A stretch of DNA of 64,000 nucleotides from Diabrotica undecimpunctata (taxonomy: Eukaryota > Arthropoda > Insecta > Coleoptera > Chrysomelidae). The notes under the pieces are model-generated. The model was given only the letters and a program-made list of their open reading frames with translations, was not told where the DNA came from and did not search any database. The stretch lies in contig NC_092810.1 of NCBI RefSeq assembly GCF_040954645.1, forward strand, positions 14,680,377 to 14,744,376. The letters are read 5' to 3'. Of this stretch, positions 23,291-34,495 are shown one piece after another. The position numbers were made by a program, and so were the translations under genes. Each line of letters begins with the position of its first letter. Position 1 is the first letter of the stretch.

Positions 23291-24247
23291 TTACTTTTTT
23301 TTGCTTTTGCTTATTGTTTTATTGATTTCTACATATTTTATAGATTTCCTTTTGCCTTCTTCGTTCCGCTTTCTTCTTTTATGAATAAGCTTCTTTGTTA
23401 CTGTTGATATATAGTTGTTCTGTTTTAGATCCTTTTTTGCTATTTCTTTTCCTGATGTAATCATCGTTGCTGTAAGTATGTTATCTATTTCGTCTATATC
23501 TTTATCATCACTGTCTAATTTTTGGATAAGTTGTTCGTTTATACGGTCTTTGTATATCTCTTTATATTGCCCTAGTTTGTTTTTATCTTCTAGATCCCAG
23601 TTTCTAATTAGTTTTATTTTTATTTCATAGTTACCGTCAATACTAATTTGTGCTCTGACCATCCTGTGATCGCTACCTGTTGTGAATCTATTAAGAACTG
23701 TTACATCTTTAATGATATATCGTGTTGTGGACAGTATGTGGTCGATCTCATTTTTTGTGGATCCATTAGGGCTGATCCATGTCCATTTTCGTTGGTGCTT
23801 CTTTTTGTAAAAGGAGTTCATTGCGTATAGATGCTTTTCTTTAAGGTAGTTCATCAAAGTAGCACCTCTATTATTTCTCTGACCATACCCGAAATCTCCT
23901 ATTTTAGTTTCTTCTTTGTTTAGTTTTCTACCCAGTTTGGCATTGAAATCTCCAATTACTAGTGTAAGACGATTTTTATATTCTTCCATAGCCTTTAATA
24001 TATCTTAATAAAATAGTTCGATATCTTCGTCATCATAAGCTGTCGTGGGGGCATATACCTGGATAATTTTAATTGATGTTCTTCTTATTTTAAGTTTGAA
24101 ATAAGGGACACGATCTGATACACCTTTGATAATTTGGACATGCTTACTTATAACTTTATTTATTATAAATCCTACTCCAAATTTATTATTCTTTTCATTT
24201 CCTTTCTTTATTAAAATAAATAAATTATTATGAAAAAAACGCTCCAT
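23291..24247 (-). pseudogene. LINE apurinic-like endonuclease domain, one nonsense codon
   Basis: The exonuclease-endonuclease-phosphatase fold is readable: QVYAPTTAYDDEDIELFY, TAA (24005-24007), then DILKAMEEYK, TLVIGDFNAKLG (catalytic Asp/Asn), WTWISPNGSTKNEIDHIL and TTGSDHRMV (catalytic Asp-His). Apart from the single stop, which falls where relatives have an acidic residue, the catalytic motifs are intact. The next ~110 codons are a charged linker. The N-terminal quarter of the domain is missing because of 5' truncation at 24247. Confidence 0.85.
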
Positions 24248-24390
24248 GGACGATGTCGTAGCAGATTTAGAGGTACTGGGAATCAGGGCATGAAGAAAAG
24301 TGGCCCTAAATAGATAACGCCAAATAGATTATTAGAAAAAAGCCAAGGCTAATCAAGAATTCTAGAGCTAAAAAGAAAAATAGTAAATTT
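24246..24390 (+). pseudogene. LINE ORF2 C-terminal tail fragment
   Basis: The plus strand reads MDDVVADLEVLGIRA, stop, KVALNR and further broken codons. It resembles the W-x-DDV-x-x-DL-x-x-LGI-x-x-W-R-x-x-A-x-x-R ending of RTE-like ORF2. It abuts the 5' end of the opposite-strand LINE at 24247. The short length makes this tentative. Confidence 0.45.
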
Positions 24391-25300
24391 TAACAGTTGT
24401 TCAAAAAAAAAGTTTGTTATATTTTTATCTTTACTTAACTTTTATGCCATATTATCTACCAGCCAAACAATAACAAAATAATATTTTAAATACAAAACAA
24501 AACTTGCATTATACTTATTATTTTAAGGCTCAAGTAAGTCGTTAAGAAACTCGGAAAATATGCCAGACACCTACTTACAATGAAATTCTTAATTAAAATG
24601 GAAACCACTAACACCATTAAGCCTTAACCGAAACATTTATTTACGGCCAGCAGTAGTCGGGAATGTACTACAAGTACATATTTGAACCTTTAACAGCTGG
24701 AACCAGAAGGGCAAATTGAAAATACAGGGTGAAAGTATATAAGGAAAAAATATTTTTTCTATGACTTGAAAATGGATTTGCTTATCAATCGAGGAAAGTT
24801 AAAGCTTTTTCAACACCGTTACAATATCCATTTTGTGCGATAAATCTAAATGCGTTTTATCAGTAATCTCCACAAAGTATACATCTGATTAAATATATTG
24901 TATTTCCGAGTTTTTGATACCTCTGGTCTAAACAAGTCAATAGCACTAAATCGAAGCCAGATCTACAAATTATGTAACGAGGATATAGAATGGCTTCCCC
25001 GATTTCTCCTATCCAGTATAATAGTTTCTTTATAACTCAACCTGTCATGTAAAGCAAGTGATAACTTTCGGAAGACCAAGCCTTAATCTGTGTCATTTTT
25101 ATGCCATGCTGGCAATTATCTGCATTTTTCTATCTTGATTCGGCATTTGTTTAGTTTGAGTTTCTTCGTCGTGTGTCATCTTTTAATATTTCGGGTTGAA
25201 CATTTTTTCCATTCTCCATAATTTTGACAGTGTCTTTTAGACTCTTAGTGCTTTTCGTGCTAGATATTTATACCTACATAAAACACCTGAAAATAGATTT
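24391..25300. other. No gene recognised
   Basis: AT-rich, no family recognised. Confidence 0.35.
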
Positions 25301-25322
25301 GCAGAAAAGATAGAAAAATGAA

Positions 25323-25480
25323 CTCTGCCCTCTAGAAAAAACGAGGTAAACCAAGACGGTTTTGGAGAAAAGATGTCGAAGATAAAATGACCGCCAGAGA
25401 TTTACAAACTGAAGATTGCTTCGACAAAAAACGCTGAAAATTAGGATACGAGAAACTGCGCCAGCTGAAGGAGACTCATC
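25323..25480 (+). pseudogene. LINE ORF2 C-terminal tail fragment
   Basis: The plus strand reads RGKPRRFWRKDVEDKM, ARDLQTEDCFDKKR, stop (TGA where Trp is expected), KLGYEKLRQL. This R-G-x-P-R-x-x-W-x-x-D-V-E ending is typical of RTE-like ORF2 proteins. It is directly followed by the 3' end of an opposite-strand LINE at 25483. Confidence 0.55.
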
Positions 25481-25482
25481 AT

Positions 25483-26030
25483 CATTGGTGCTACAGCCCT
25501 ATAATAGATCCTCGACCTTCCCAAGTCTATAACGCCAGTCAGTTCTATCCATTGTTAACTGTTGCCAGTTTGCGGCACCTATTTATCTACCATCCTCATC
25601 TACACCATCCCTTTATCTGAGTTTTGGCCTACCCCTACTTCTACTTCCCACAGGTTATGACATAAGGATTCTTCTAGGAGAGTTGTTCTGCTGTGATCTT
25701 GCCAGATGTCCTGCTCATCTTAGTCCTCCTATTTTTATAAAGGATACTACGTCTTTACCACCAAATATATGTTTATATCTGTGATATATCTCGTAGTTGT
25801 ACCTCCTTCTCCAAACACCATTTTCACAGATGCCACCGAATATTCTTCTCAGGATCCTTCGTTCAAATATTAGCAGGAGATTTTTATCTGCCTTGGAAAT
25901 GGTCCATGTCTCTGACCCATATGTCAACACTGGTTGTATAAGGGTTGTGTATATGGTTATTTTTGTTTTTTGGCTTAAGTTTTTGCTTTTCATATGTCTA
26001 CTCAGTCCAAAATAGTATTTGTTTCCTAGG
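25483..26030 (-). pseudogene. LINE ORF2 C-terminal fragment with (TGA)n-type tail
   Basis: The minus strand reads YFGLSRHMKSKNLSQKTKI, YTTLIQPVLTYGSETWT, FERRILRRIFGGICENGVWR, then GGLRWAGHLARSQ and, with frame breaks, RGRPKLR. The last part is interrupted but ends in KVEDLL-stop-GCS. The 3' end is a TCATCATCATT word at 25482-25492, the complement of (ATG)n, unlike the (GAA)n tails elsewhere. The copy is 5' truncated near 26030. Confidence 0.75.
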
Positions 26031-26499
26031 ATTATTAGATAGTAGAAGACTCACCTATTACAAATATATAAGTACAGAAAATGATAACTTGGGAGCAGAT
26101 TCCTAAATAAGGTCCTGGGCGACACACTTGCTTACCAATCACTTGTCAAGGTGATGCCCAGTTGTGCAAACTTTAAATGGGCAGTATGTAGAACGCTGGA
26201 CAAAACACACCTTAAAACCAACCAAGTAAAGTGGAATCTTAGACAAACATAACGCAGTTGAGCTTCTGATGTGGCCGACTATCTGCAGCCTTGACCCAGT
26301 ACTAGGTCGAAAATTTTGAGTTTCCGGACACGAAATACTAAAATAGAGTAAGTGGATCATTGATATTTAGATATGATGCTTAAAAATCATCGAAAGACAA
26401 TTTATTATGCCCTTTAAATTAATATGTCTTCGATTAAGTAAAAGTATAACAAGAACATAATGTAATACATTTTTTACCACATAGCATCTGTCATATTAT
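26031..26499. other. No gene recognised
   Basis: No domain or repeat recognised. Confidence 0.35.
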
Positions 26500-26870
26500 G
26501 TTTCATTAATAGAAAAATAATGTTTTCTGGATCCAACTTGGTATTTTGCTCTGTCGTTGAATACACTATCTCTAATACAGCTTCAGTGTTTTTCCTTACG
26601 GCTTCAAGTTCCTCTAGAGAAAAAACTAAGACCATCACATCCTTTTCGGTTTGCCAAGCACTAAAAAATCCTTATTCAATGTTATTATTAATAATATCTT
26701 TTCCTACATCCAGATATTTTTAACCTTTCCTTCTCTAGTTTTTTTATTGGTAGTTCTATTTGTTTTTAAGGCTCTTAGTGCGAGGTTATCGGGTGATCCT
26801 TTCTCTATGTAAGTTGGGGGAGCTGAGAATCAGACCGAAATTCCTGATCCTCAGTTTCTCTAACTAAAAG
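26500..26870 (+). repeat. Dispersed unknown repeat, copy B
   Basis: Same repeat as 740-1230 in the same orientation, with a single copy of the ~38-bp unit that is triplicated there. Many point differences suggest an old dispersal. Confidence 0.6.
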
Positions 26871-27924
26871 CTACTCCGATTAAATGAAATGATCTGGGCA
26901 ACCTATAACGAAACAATTTCAGACTGTTATTAAAAAAACCGGCTATCAGCACCCACAGTTTTTAAATATAATATTATTGTTCGTAAAACGCAGTAAACAA
27001 ATTAGTTATGTCACAAAATGTATAATCTTTATTATTTATAATATAATTAAAAAAATAGTTTCTCTCGTCAACTGTAACTCCATTTCTAATTAATTCCAGA
27101 CTAACCCGCTATAAAGTAGAACTCCCAGTACCCGTAACTATTAGATGGAAATTAGAAATATACTTGAAGCAATTTATTTCACAGCGAAAAGCACTTTGCC
27201 TAATTAGAGCCTGCTCCAACCCCACTGAAATATGTTGTACACGCTTCAAGAGGCAGTTTTACCTCTTCGACGACGGAACAATTTTCTGTCAGCACCTCGA
27301 AATGAATTTGGAGAAACTCGCACTTCGTATCCAATAATCTTACGTACCTCATTTCAATCAGAAACTTTTACAAAGGTCGCTTTTGTGCGCTTTGGAGCTT
27401 TGACAGCTTCGGCACGCCTCGGATTTTTTACCTCTTTGGAATTTCCTTAAATCGCAGGTATTGTATTCGGCTTTTAAGTGCTGGGTCGAGGTTAATCGTT
27501 TACTAACGGGGTCTGGATTTTATTTATTATATATTTTCCAGAAATGATAGATTTTTACTCATGATTAGGTTAATAAATTTATACAAAAACTGCAATTGTT
27601 ATGGTGCTGCCCGTATTGTGATAATTATACACTGTCCTCAAAGTATACGAAACATTCAGTATTTTTTAAAATGTGAATATTTTAAATAACAGTTGAAACA
27701 CGTCGATTTCTAATTTTAATTCTTTACGATTTACAAAAAATTATTAATCAGGATGATATAGGCAAAATTAATAATGTCATCGTCAAATTATTTGATATTT
27801 ACACTTCAAAATGTCCTGCTAATTTTCTCTCCTGCTGTCAGCACTACAGTACATTCAACCAACTTTCACCTCTAAGTGATTAACAGAATAAGCAGAAAAT
27901 CTTTCGTTTTAGCAAAGGCAGGGT
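26871..27924. other. No gene recognised
   Basis: The 72-codon frame at 27232-27450 is not recognisable. No terminal repeats were found. Confidence 0.35.
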
Positions 27925-28066
27925 AAACTGCCTAAATAACTCCGCCTGGAATGACTGTTGGGTGGATCGAGTAGCTTAACAGTCTTTCTTACTGGTCCCA
28001 AGCCCGGATAAAGGAGGCGGGTTAAGCGGAAGGCCAACAACCTGCCCTTATACAAAACAGTCTGTT

Positions 28067-29110
28067 ATGAAAACTGCAAGTTTGCCTCGGAATCGAACAG
28101 ATACATATGGAAAACGACAATCGCAATGTAAAAGGACTTTGAATGTCGGAACATGGAATGTTCTAAGTTGGTACCGGACGGGAGCATCTATACATGCAAA
28201 AAAACAGTTAGAAAAAGTAGGAATGGACATTACGGCAATACAAGAACTACGGTGACTAGACACGGGAAACATAAAAATAGACAAGGCGGTCATTTTCTAC
28301 AGTCGAAACCAGACAGGAAAACACGAATTTGGCACAGGTTTCGTAGTACGAGAAGAATACCTGAACAGTATTCAGTATTCAGTAAGTTTCACGCCCATTA
28401 CTGAAAGACTTTGTTATATTAGACTGAAAGGAAAATGGTACAATATCTCAATTATATCCGCACATGCTCCGACAGAAGATAAAAACGAACATATTAAAAA
28501 TTACTTCTATGAACAACTCGAAAGGACGCTTGAGAAAATTCCCAAACAAGACATGCAGATAATCTGTAGAGACTTCAACGCAAAAATTGGCAAAGAACCT
28601 AACCTAAGACCGACAATAGGACAACACAGCCTCCACGATATCTCAAACGACAATGGACAAAGACTCGTAGAGCTAGCATCGGCTAACAATATGCTTGTAA
28701 AGTCTACTATGTTCCAACATAAAAACGTTCATAAACAGACTTGGGTCTCTAATGATCACTCCACGCGAAACCAAATTGACCATGTAATTATCGATGCTAG
28801 ACATGGAAGTAATGTGCTCGATGTAAGAAGCCTCAGGGGAGTAGATGGAGATACAGACATCACCTAGTAAGAGCAAAAATCAGGTTGAGAATATCTTCAG
28901 AGAAACCTAAGGCCAACGAAGCATTGGGACAGTGGAACATCGAGAAAATGCAGAATGAGGAAATCCTAGAAAATTACAAACAATAAATTAAACAGCATCT
29001 AGATACAGTGGATCAGAGCAATGATGTCGAAAGGCTGTGGCAACAAATGGAAAAATCAATTACGGAGTCAGCAGAACTAATAATAGGAAAAAGCAGAAAG
29101 AGAACAAGAA
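28067..29110 (+). pseudogene. LINE endonuclease domain with nonsense and frameshift
   Basis: The ORF starts at 28067, and after ~25 residues reads TLNVGTWNVLSWYRTGA, then GMDITAIQELR, TGA (28253-28255, where the family has Trp), LDTGNIKI. Downstream in other frames: ICRDFNAKIGKEPNLRPTIG (catalytic Asp/Asn; the usual Gly is Arg), ANNMLVKSTMFQHKNVHKQT, RNQIDHVIIDARHG, VRSLRGVDGDTD. A one-base loss near 28858 then shifts the frame exactly in the D-x-D-H-H-L-V motif (HLVRAKIRLR follows in another frame). The linker runs to ~29110. The frame breaks leave no uninterrupted endonuclease. Confidence 0.85.
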
Positions 29111-29333
29111 AATAGTTTGATAGAAAATGTCAAAAAAAAAACTACACGACAGACAGATAAAGCGGAACATTATGCTTCAACAAGGAACAGCAGAAAGTGA
29201 AGAAAACTATGCAACCTTACGCCGAGAAACAAGAAAATTAATTAGAGAAAAAAAAAAGAAAGTACGAACAACAGAAATATGAAGAAATGGAAGAAATAGG
29301 CAACAGTCAAATAGTCGAGCATTTGACAAATCA

Positions 29334-30257
29334 GTGTCAAACGAAAAGAAAGACTTCAGACCTAGATGCGTGTCTGTACTCAGAAAAAATGATGAATTAA
29401 TAATAAATGAAAAAGAACTGCTCCAAACATGGCAAGAATATTTCAAGACTTTACTAAACATACATCAAGAGGAAGAACATGGAGAAAATATATATTTTGG
29501 GGTGCTACCGGTAGAGGACCCCAAAATAGATGAAACATTGCAAGCAATTAACAAATTGAAGAACGGAAAAGCTCCAGGCTCTGACAATATACTTGCTAAA
29601 TTCCTTAAGTACGGAGGGGAAACTCTACATAGACAAGTACTCAAACTAATAACACTTATATGAAACGAAGAGAAAATACCAACAAAATGGCACGAAAGTG
29701 TAATAATCCCCATCCATAAAAAGGGAAACAAAACCAAGTGCTCTAATTATAGAGGCATCTCCCTACTTATACGGTATATAAAATCTTATCAAACATTCTA
29801 TTAAGTAGGCTGACAAAGATTAGAATATATAAAACTGTGATTAGACCGAAGAGAAACCGAAGAAGAAACCGAAAGAAAACTTAGATGTTTTGAGAGCAAA
29901 ATCCTCAGAAGAATCTTTTGGCCTTATCACGACATTAATAGCAACCAATACCGAATGAGAACAAATGCTGAGGTCAAGCAGATGTATAGAGCGAGCGATA
30001 TAGTCCAAGAGATTAAATCCCAACGTCTTAGATGGGCTGGCCATGTCCATAGACTCCCTAATAACCGCCTTGCCAAATTAATATGGGAGGAAGCCCCCAC
30101 AGGAAGAAGACCCTTAGGACGTTCACGAGTGCGATGGAGAGACAATATATGGTCAGATGTAAGAACACTGGGGCTGCCCACTGACCCAACTATTATGGAC
30201 GACCGTTCAAGATGGAAGCAAGTTGTGCAGTCAGCCAGAACCCACCCCGGGTTGTAG
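29334..30257 (+). pseudogene. RT entry region fused to C-terminus; catalytic core missing
   Basis: The first part reads WQEYFKTLLNIHQEEE, DPKIDETLQAINKLKNGKAP, GSDNILAKFLKYGGE, stop, then HKKGNKTKCSNYRGISLL, and breaks off in LSRLTKI near 29820. The next recognisable words are IYKTVIRP, then (frame at 29955) VKQMYRASDIVQEIKSQRL, RWAGHVHRLPN, PLGRSRVRWRDNI, QSARTHPGL, stop at 30255-30257. All palm motifs (the A box, GxPQG and YADD) are absent, so the deletion removes most of the RT. The C-terminal 100 codons are uninterrupted. Confidence 0.85.
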
Positions 30258-30499
30258 TGCTACGAGAAGAAGAAGAAGAAACTGCCTAAATAATGTTCAA
30301 CAGTTAATTTTTGTTAAAAAACACTTCGGAGTAAACTAGAACATTTTGTTAATTTAAATAGTGGTGGTTAGATTGACCATATGTCTGTTAGAGTGTACCG
30401 GTTTTGAGTCTGCGATACGGGTTAAAGTTAGGGTTTTGGTAAATATATCTACCATTTCTAAACTTTTTATAAAACATAATTCAATTACCATTTCTTTTC

Positions 30500-30612
30500 T
30501 TCTTTGAGTGCGTCTCCTAACGGAGATTCTATATCGTTAGGGCGATTCTAGTTTTATTTACTGCTATTTTGAATAATTCGTTAGTGGTACAGCCAAACCA
30601 CTCTCTTAAATT
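30500..30612 (-). pseudogene. LINE 3'-end fragment (about 35 codons)
   Basis: The minus strand reads EWFGCTTNELFKIAVNKTR, IALTI, stop, NLR. This is the terminal segment of the family seen at 37500-37620 and 38850-39000 (W-x-x-x-S/T-x-x-x-L-F-x-x-A-V-x-K-x-R-I-A). The TTTTCTTCTTT word at its left edge is the tail. Confidence 0.6.
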
Positions 30613-30899
30613 TCTAAATTGTTCTAGATTGTTTCTAAATTACACAAATATATGACTAAATTACTAATGAAATCTAAAAAATTGTTATTAGTAATTATTC
30701 TAAATACAAAATTAATAAACTTGCTCGTAGTGAATAACAGTTAACATTTTGTGAAAAAGAATGGTATAAATTTGACACCTTGTTAGCACCAAATTAGTTA
30801 ACTAAACCAAACAAAACTTGTGTGGGAGTGAACAATAATGTTTGCCGTGTGAACCGTGCCGCTATCTGTCTGTTAGTAGTTCTACAAAAAAAATTATAA
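30613..30899. other. No gene recognised
   Basis: AT-rich, no coding signal before the LINE at ~30900. Confidence 0.35.
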
Positions 30900-32656
30900 T
30901 GGATATATTAACTCTTGCCATAGCTCTATACAACATTATCCTTAAAATCCTACAAAACAGACTCTTATATTCGAGATCTGATGACGGCAATTTCTTAGGA
31001 CCATATCAAACTTTCAAGGGGCTCCCTCAAGGTTCTCCCTTAAGCACCATTCTTTTTAACATATCCATTTATGACCTTTTCCACTTATTCTCTAACGAAG
31101 TGAAAATATGTGGGTATGCAGATGATTTAGTTTTGTACATTAGCGGACAAGACATTCATAATATGATAAATAAGATCGTCCTAGAAATTACAAACATTCA
31201 AAATTGGCTAGAAGCCCATGGACACCGTAAGGATAACGTAAAATAAACCTTTCGTTAATCTCTCTTAATAATAACAATAACATTCCCTTTAAAAATCATG
31301 TTAAATTCTTAGGCATCACCTTTCATAAAAACTTGAAATGGGATCCTCACATTGATAAAATTGTACTTAAAGCAAAGAAAAACATGAACATATTGAGAGC
31401 ATTATGTGAAGTTTGGTGGAGTGCAGATCCTACAAGCCTAATTATGTTCTTTGATGCTTTAATTAGGTCTCATATGGATTGCGGTTCTTTTTTATTTAGC
31501 CCAATAACGCGGAAATGCAGCAATAGCCTAAATAAAGTATTTTTCGGAGGGCTCAGAATCTGCCTGGGGTGCATGAAGTCCACTCCGCGCGTGGCAATCT
31601 TAACTGAATCTGCTCAGATTGACCTGGAATATAGAAGCCTAATACTAGCCGCTAAAATTATATCTAAAATTATTAAAATCAATAGTCACCCAGTAATAGT
31701 GACACTTCTTAATATACGTAGGAAAATCATAAATAAACCAATTTTCCATAAGACAAACTTCGTACCTTTCCTTGTTACGGTTCTTACGGTTTCTTGAACA
31801 TATCAAAATAAAATACATAAAGACCCAAACTTTCCTTGTTATGACTTAGATTTTAACACACTAATTAATCCAATACAGACTTTAAACTGTAATATTAAAA
31901 AAAATGAATCATCAACTAAACAAGAATTCTCAATAATCACCCAAAAATACAATAGGGATTTCTCCTTTGTATATACTGACGCCTCAAAAAATAAGGAGAG
32001 AATAGTATTTGGAATCAATATTCCCAACATTAACTTCAAGTTTTCTTCTACGCTTCCTGCTGAGATATCTGTAACAAGAGCCGAAAATGTGGCAATTTAC
32101 TAAGCAATTAAAAATTTAATATCTAAAAGCATCAAGAAGGCTGTTGTCTTCTCTGACTCTCTAAACGCTATAACTTAAATTAAAAATCCTATAATCTTAG
32201 CCTCTGATGACTCAATCTCCCTTAAAACAAAAAATCTCATCTCATCAGAAATTAAGAGGGGTTTTGACATTTTAATCTTATAGATTCCAGGTCATTCTGA
32301 TATTCCTGGTAATGTAGAAGCTGACTTACTAGCCAAAATAGGAACAAACTTGAATATTCCCTTAGCTATGTTATTAAATTCCCAAGATATCCTAAACACC
32401 ATTAAGGAAAAAATTATTAATAAATTTAAAAGCAATTGGGCAGCAATATTGCGGAAGAAAAACTACCAATATACGAGAATCCAAACCTGTTTCTCCTTTA
32501 AGGCATGGTTCTCAACCCTAACATTTAAAAACAGAAGACATATCACCACAATAATAAGAATAAGAACAGGTCATTGCTTAACTAAACAACACCTATTTAA
32601 ATTTAAAATAATAGACAGTCCGGCATGTGAATTGGGAGCAGTAGAGTATTTAAACC
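30900..32656 (+). pseudogene. RT-RNase H polyprotein, broken
   Basis: RT: FKGLPQGSPLSTILFNI (~31015) and CGYADDLVLYISG (~31110, catalytic). After a frameshift near 31235 the thumb reads HVKFLGITFHKNLKWDPHI. RNase H starts at ~31968: FVYTDASKN, TRAENVAIY, stop, AIKNL, VVFSDSLNAIT, stop, then ILIL, stop, IPGHSDIPGNVEADLLAK. The D, E, D, H and D positions are all there, and three stops sit where Gln or Trp are expected, consistent with single base changes. C-terminal words include FKAWFSTLTFKNRRHI and IRIRTGHCLTKQHLFKF. The coding part is cut at 32656 by the nested element. Confidence 0.85.
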
Positions 32657-34022
32657 TCTATAGTTATTTTCTATTTTGTTCTTAATAAGTTTTCCATACA
32701 TCCTACTTATTGTGCTGTTAACCGCAATTCCTCTATAATTTTCACACTGATCCTTGCTGCTCTTTTTGTCGATAGTTGACATGATAGATAATTTCCATTC
32801 TTTTGGTAATTCGGCCCCATTTAAGCACTCTTGAAGCAGAGGAGCAAGCTGGTTTTAGAGCTGGGCGATCCACAGTAGACCACTTGTACTTTATTACGTA
32901 AGTTATTGAGAAAAAAACAGCTGCCAATAAAGAAGTTCACCTGGTATACGTAGACTTACAAAAAGGATATGACAGTGTACCCCTCAGTAAATTATGGTCA
33001 ACCCTAGAGCAAACAAACATTAAGCATGGTCTTATCAAAGCAGTCCAAAGTCTGTATAATGGAACGACTGAAAAAATTAAAACTGGATCAAGGATATCGA
33101 GGAATTTAAGGTCACGAAAGTACTAAAGCAGGATTGCTGTATTTCGCCTACCCTTTTCAAAATTTATCTTGGACAAGCACTCAAGCTGTGGAAAAGAAAA
33201 TTTAATGGCATGGGAATCTCTCTCAGTGACCAGACTACACTGTACATCTTATGTTTCGCTGATGACCAAATACTGATTGCTCAGGATCATGACGACTTGA
33301 GTTACATGACTCAGAAGCTAATAAAAGAATATAACAAATGGGGTCTCAAAGTCAACATTAGGAAAACTGAAACCATGTGTATTGGAGGGACAAAGCAGTC
33401 CATTACATTAGACGATGGGGAAGAAATTAGACACTGTGATGAATACAAGTACCTGGGTATGAAGATAACTCAAGATGCACTCGATGCTGCTATAAAAGAC
33501 ATAAACATACAAGGTAGAAAGGCCATATTCATGATAAACGGCATTCTGTGAGACCAAACATTATCTAAAGCGAACAAACAATTCATATACAACACCATAC
33601 TTAAAAGTAAAATCACATAGGGCAGTAAAGTTTGGCCAATGAAACAAAGAACAGAGAGACTGTTACAAGCAACAGAAATGGACTTCTGGAGAAGAGCAAC
33701 AGGCAAATCAAGAAGAGATCGAATACCAAATGAGCGAATACGAGAAATAATGGGAGTAAAGCATACAATAGTTGATGACATAAAAACAAAACAGTTAATA
33801 TGGTACGTCTATATACAGAGAATGCCATATGACAGGATTCCGAAACAGATTTTGACGTGGACACCACAAGGAAGAAGAAAAAGAGGAAGGCCGAGAGGAA
33901 GCCGAAGAGAGGCAATTAAAAAAGAACTAGAGGAGAGGGAATCCCTCTAGGTCTATATTTAAATAGAGAAGAATGGCGGTTAGGAGTCGGAAGGCATCGG
34001 AGGACTCTGTAAACCGATAGGA
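32657..34022 (+). mobile_element. Nested LINE with 5' inversion and 16-bp TSD
   Basis: TSD GTAGAGTATTTAAACC (32641-32656) and GTAGAATATTTAAACC (34023-34038), one mismatch, in the ORF of the outer LINE. Positions 32657 to ~32830 are antisense and encode ELPKEWKLSIMSTIDKK, ENYRGIAVNSTI and GKLIKNKIENNY. From ~32830 the sense strand continues with LEAEEQAGFRAGRSTVDHLY. These are consecutive RT segments in relatives, so the 5' part is inverted in place, the signature of twin priming. The 3' end follows closely on the ORF2 stop and has no poly(A). Confidence 0.88.
32830..33950 (+). pseudogene. Sense part of nested LINE RT (FADD type) and C-terminus
   Basis: EEQAGFRAGRSTVDHLYFIT, stop, then VYVDLQKGYDSVPLSKLW (A box with Lys-Gly-Tyr-Asp). 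A frame break leads to 33210: YILCFADDQILIAQDHDDL (catalytic FADD box), KWGLKVNIRKTETMCI, CDEYKYLGMKI. A stop at 33549-33551 and another in TILKSKIT separate the last block: MKQRTERLLQATEMDFWRR, GRRKRGRPRGSR. FADDQ with a following D-x-x-x-L is found in a LINE group distinct from the YADD elements around it; I do not assign a clade. Confidence 0.82.
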
Positions 34023-34495
34023 GTAGAATATTTAAACCATATTTTCTTTGAATGCCCCATTAATGTTATTTCTAACATGGATTTATATTCAATTTTTAAT
34101 TCAATGAAATTCTAAACACCAATCTCAATAGACACAATCTTAATATCCTCTAATGAAAAGCCAGTCAGTGAAATCTTACAGTTTGTTGACTATAATAAAA
34201 TTAATTTGTAATTTACGATGCACAACTTTAATTCAATGTTTTTGCCTTTCAGTTTCTCCTTTGTGGCGCCCTGTTTATTGTGTAATATGTAACCTTTCCA
34301 TTACCATTTGTTTACCATATGTGTTTATAACTACCCAACCTCATATTTTAAAATTCAGAAAAAACTACTACCACCTTACGCAAATGTCAGCGGCGCTGAT
34401 ATGGTTTAGAACCAGATTACATCACGGTCGACAACAAGTAGTGCTGGCGAATCGCCTCGCAGCGAAGCCATAATAAACATAAGAAGAAGAAGAAC

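Larger units (their letters stand above)
21994..24247 (-). mobile_element. Endonuclease/RT LINE with (GAA)n tail, 5' truncated
   Basis: A minus-strand LINE carrying, in order, an endonuclease (24247-23291), a partial RT (23135-22570) and a C-terminal region ending at a TTCTTC run (21994-22008), which is the complement of a (GAA)n tail. Coding breaks and internal deletions are given in the two ORF entries. The 5' end stops at 24247, where a plus-strand LINE tail begins. No TSD was found. Confidence 0.85.
27940..30278 (+). mobile_element. RTE-like LINE with perfect 15-bp TSD, RT core deleted
   Basis: The element is bounded by AAACTGCCTAAATAA at 27925-27939 and 30279-30293, an exact 15-bp TSD. 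Both ends are therefore known: it begins CTCCGCCTGGAATGACTG and ends in a (GAA)n tail directly after the ORF2 stop. A ~130-bp GC-richer 5' leader precedes the first Met at 28067. Endonuclease, RT entry and C-terminal regions are present, but the RT core is missing across a junction near 29820. An exact TSD with an internally deleted body suggests either a recent insertion of an already deleted copy or deletion during insertion. Confidence 0.88.
30900..34495 (+). mobile_element. I-like LINE (RT plus RNase H), interrupted by a nested LINE
   Basis: Plus-strand non-LTR element. RT, RNase H and the C-terminal region lie at 30900-32656; the last coding part resumes at 34023 (GVEYLNHIFFECPIN, the cysteine-containing C-terminal knuckle). 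The 3' UTR extends to a (GAA)n-like run at 34478-34492. The interruption is a separate LINE flanked by a 16-bp TSD. It is 5' truncated inside the RT. The domain order matches the minus-strand copies at 6570 and 50763, but the residues differ, so it is a different subfamily. Confidence 0.85.

Noticed and set aside
27232..27450. 72-codon plus-strand frame
   Set aside because: Composition is not unusual, no family match and no neighbouring exon.
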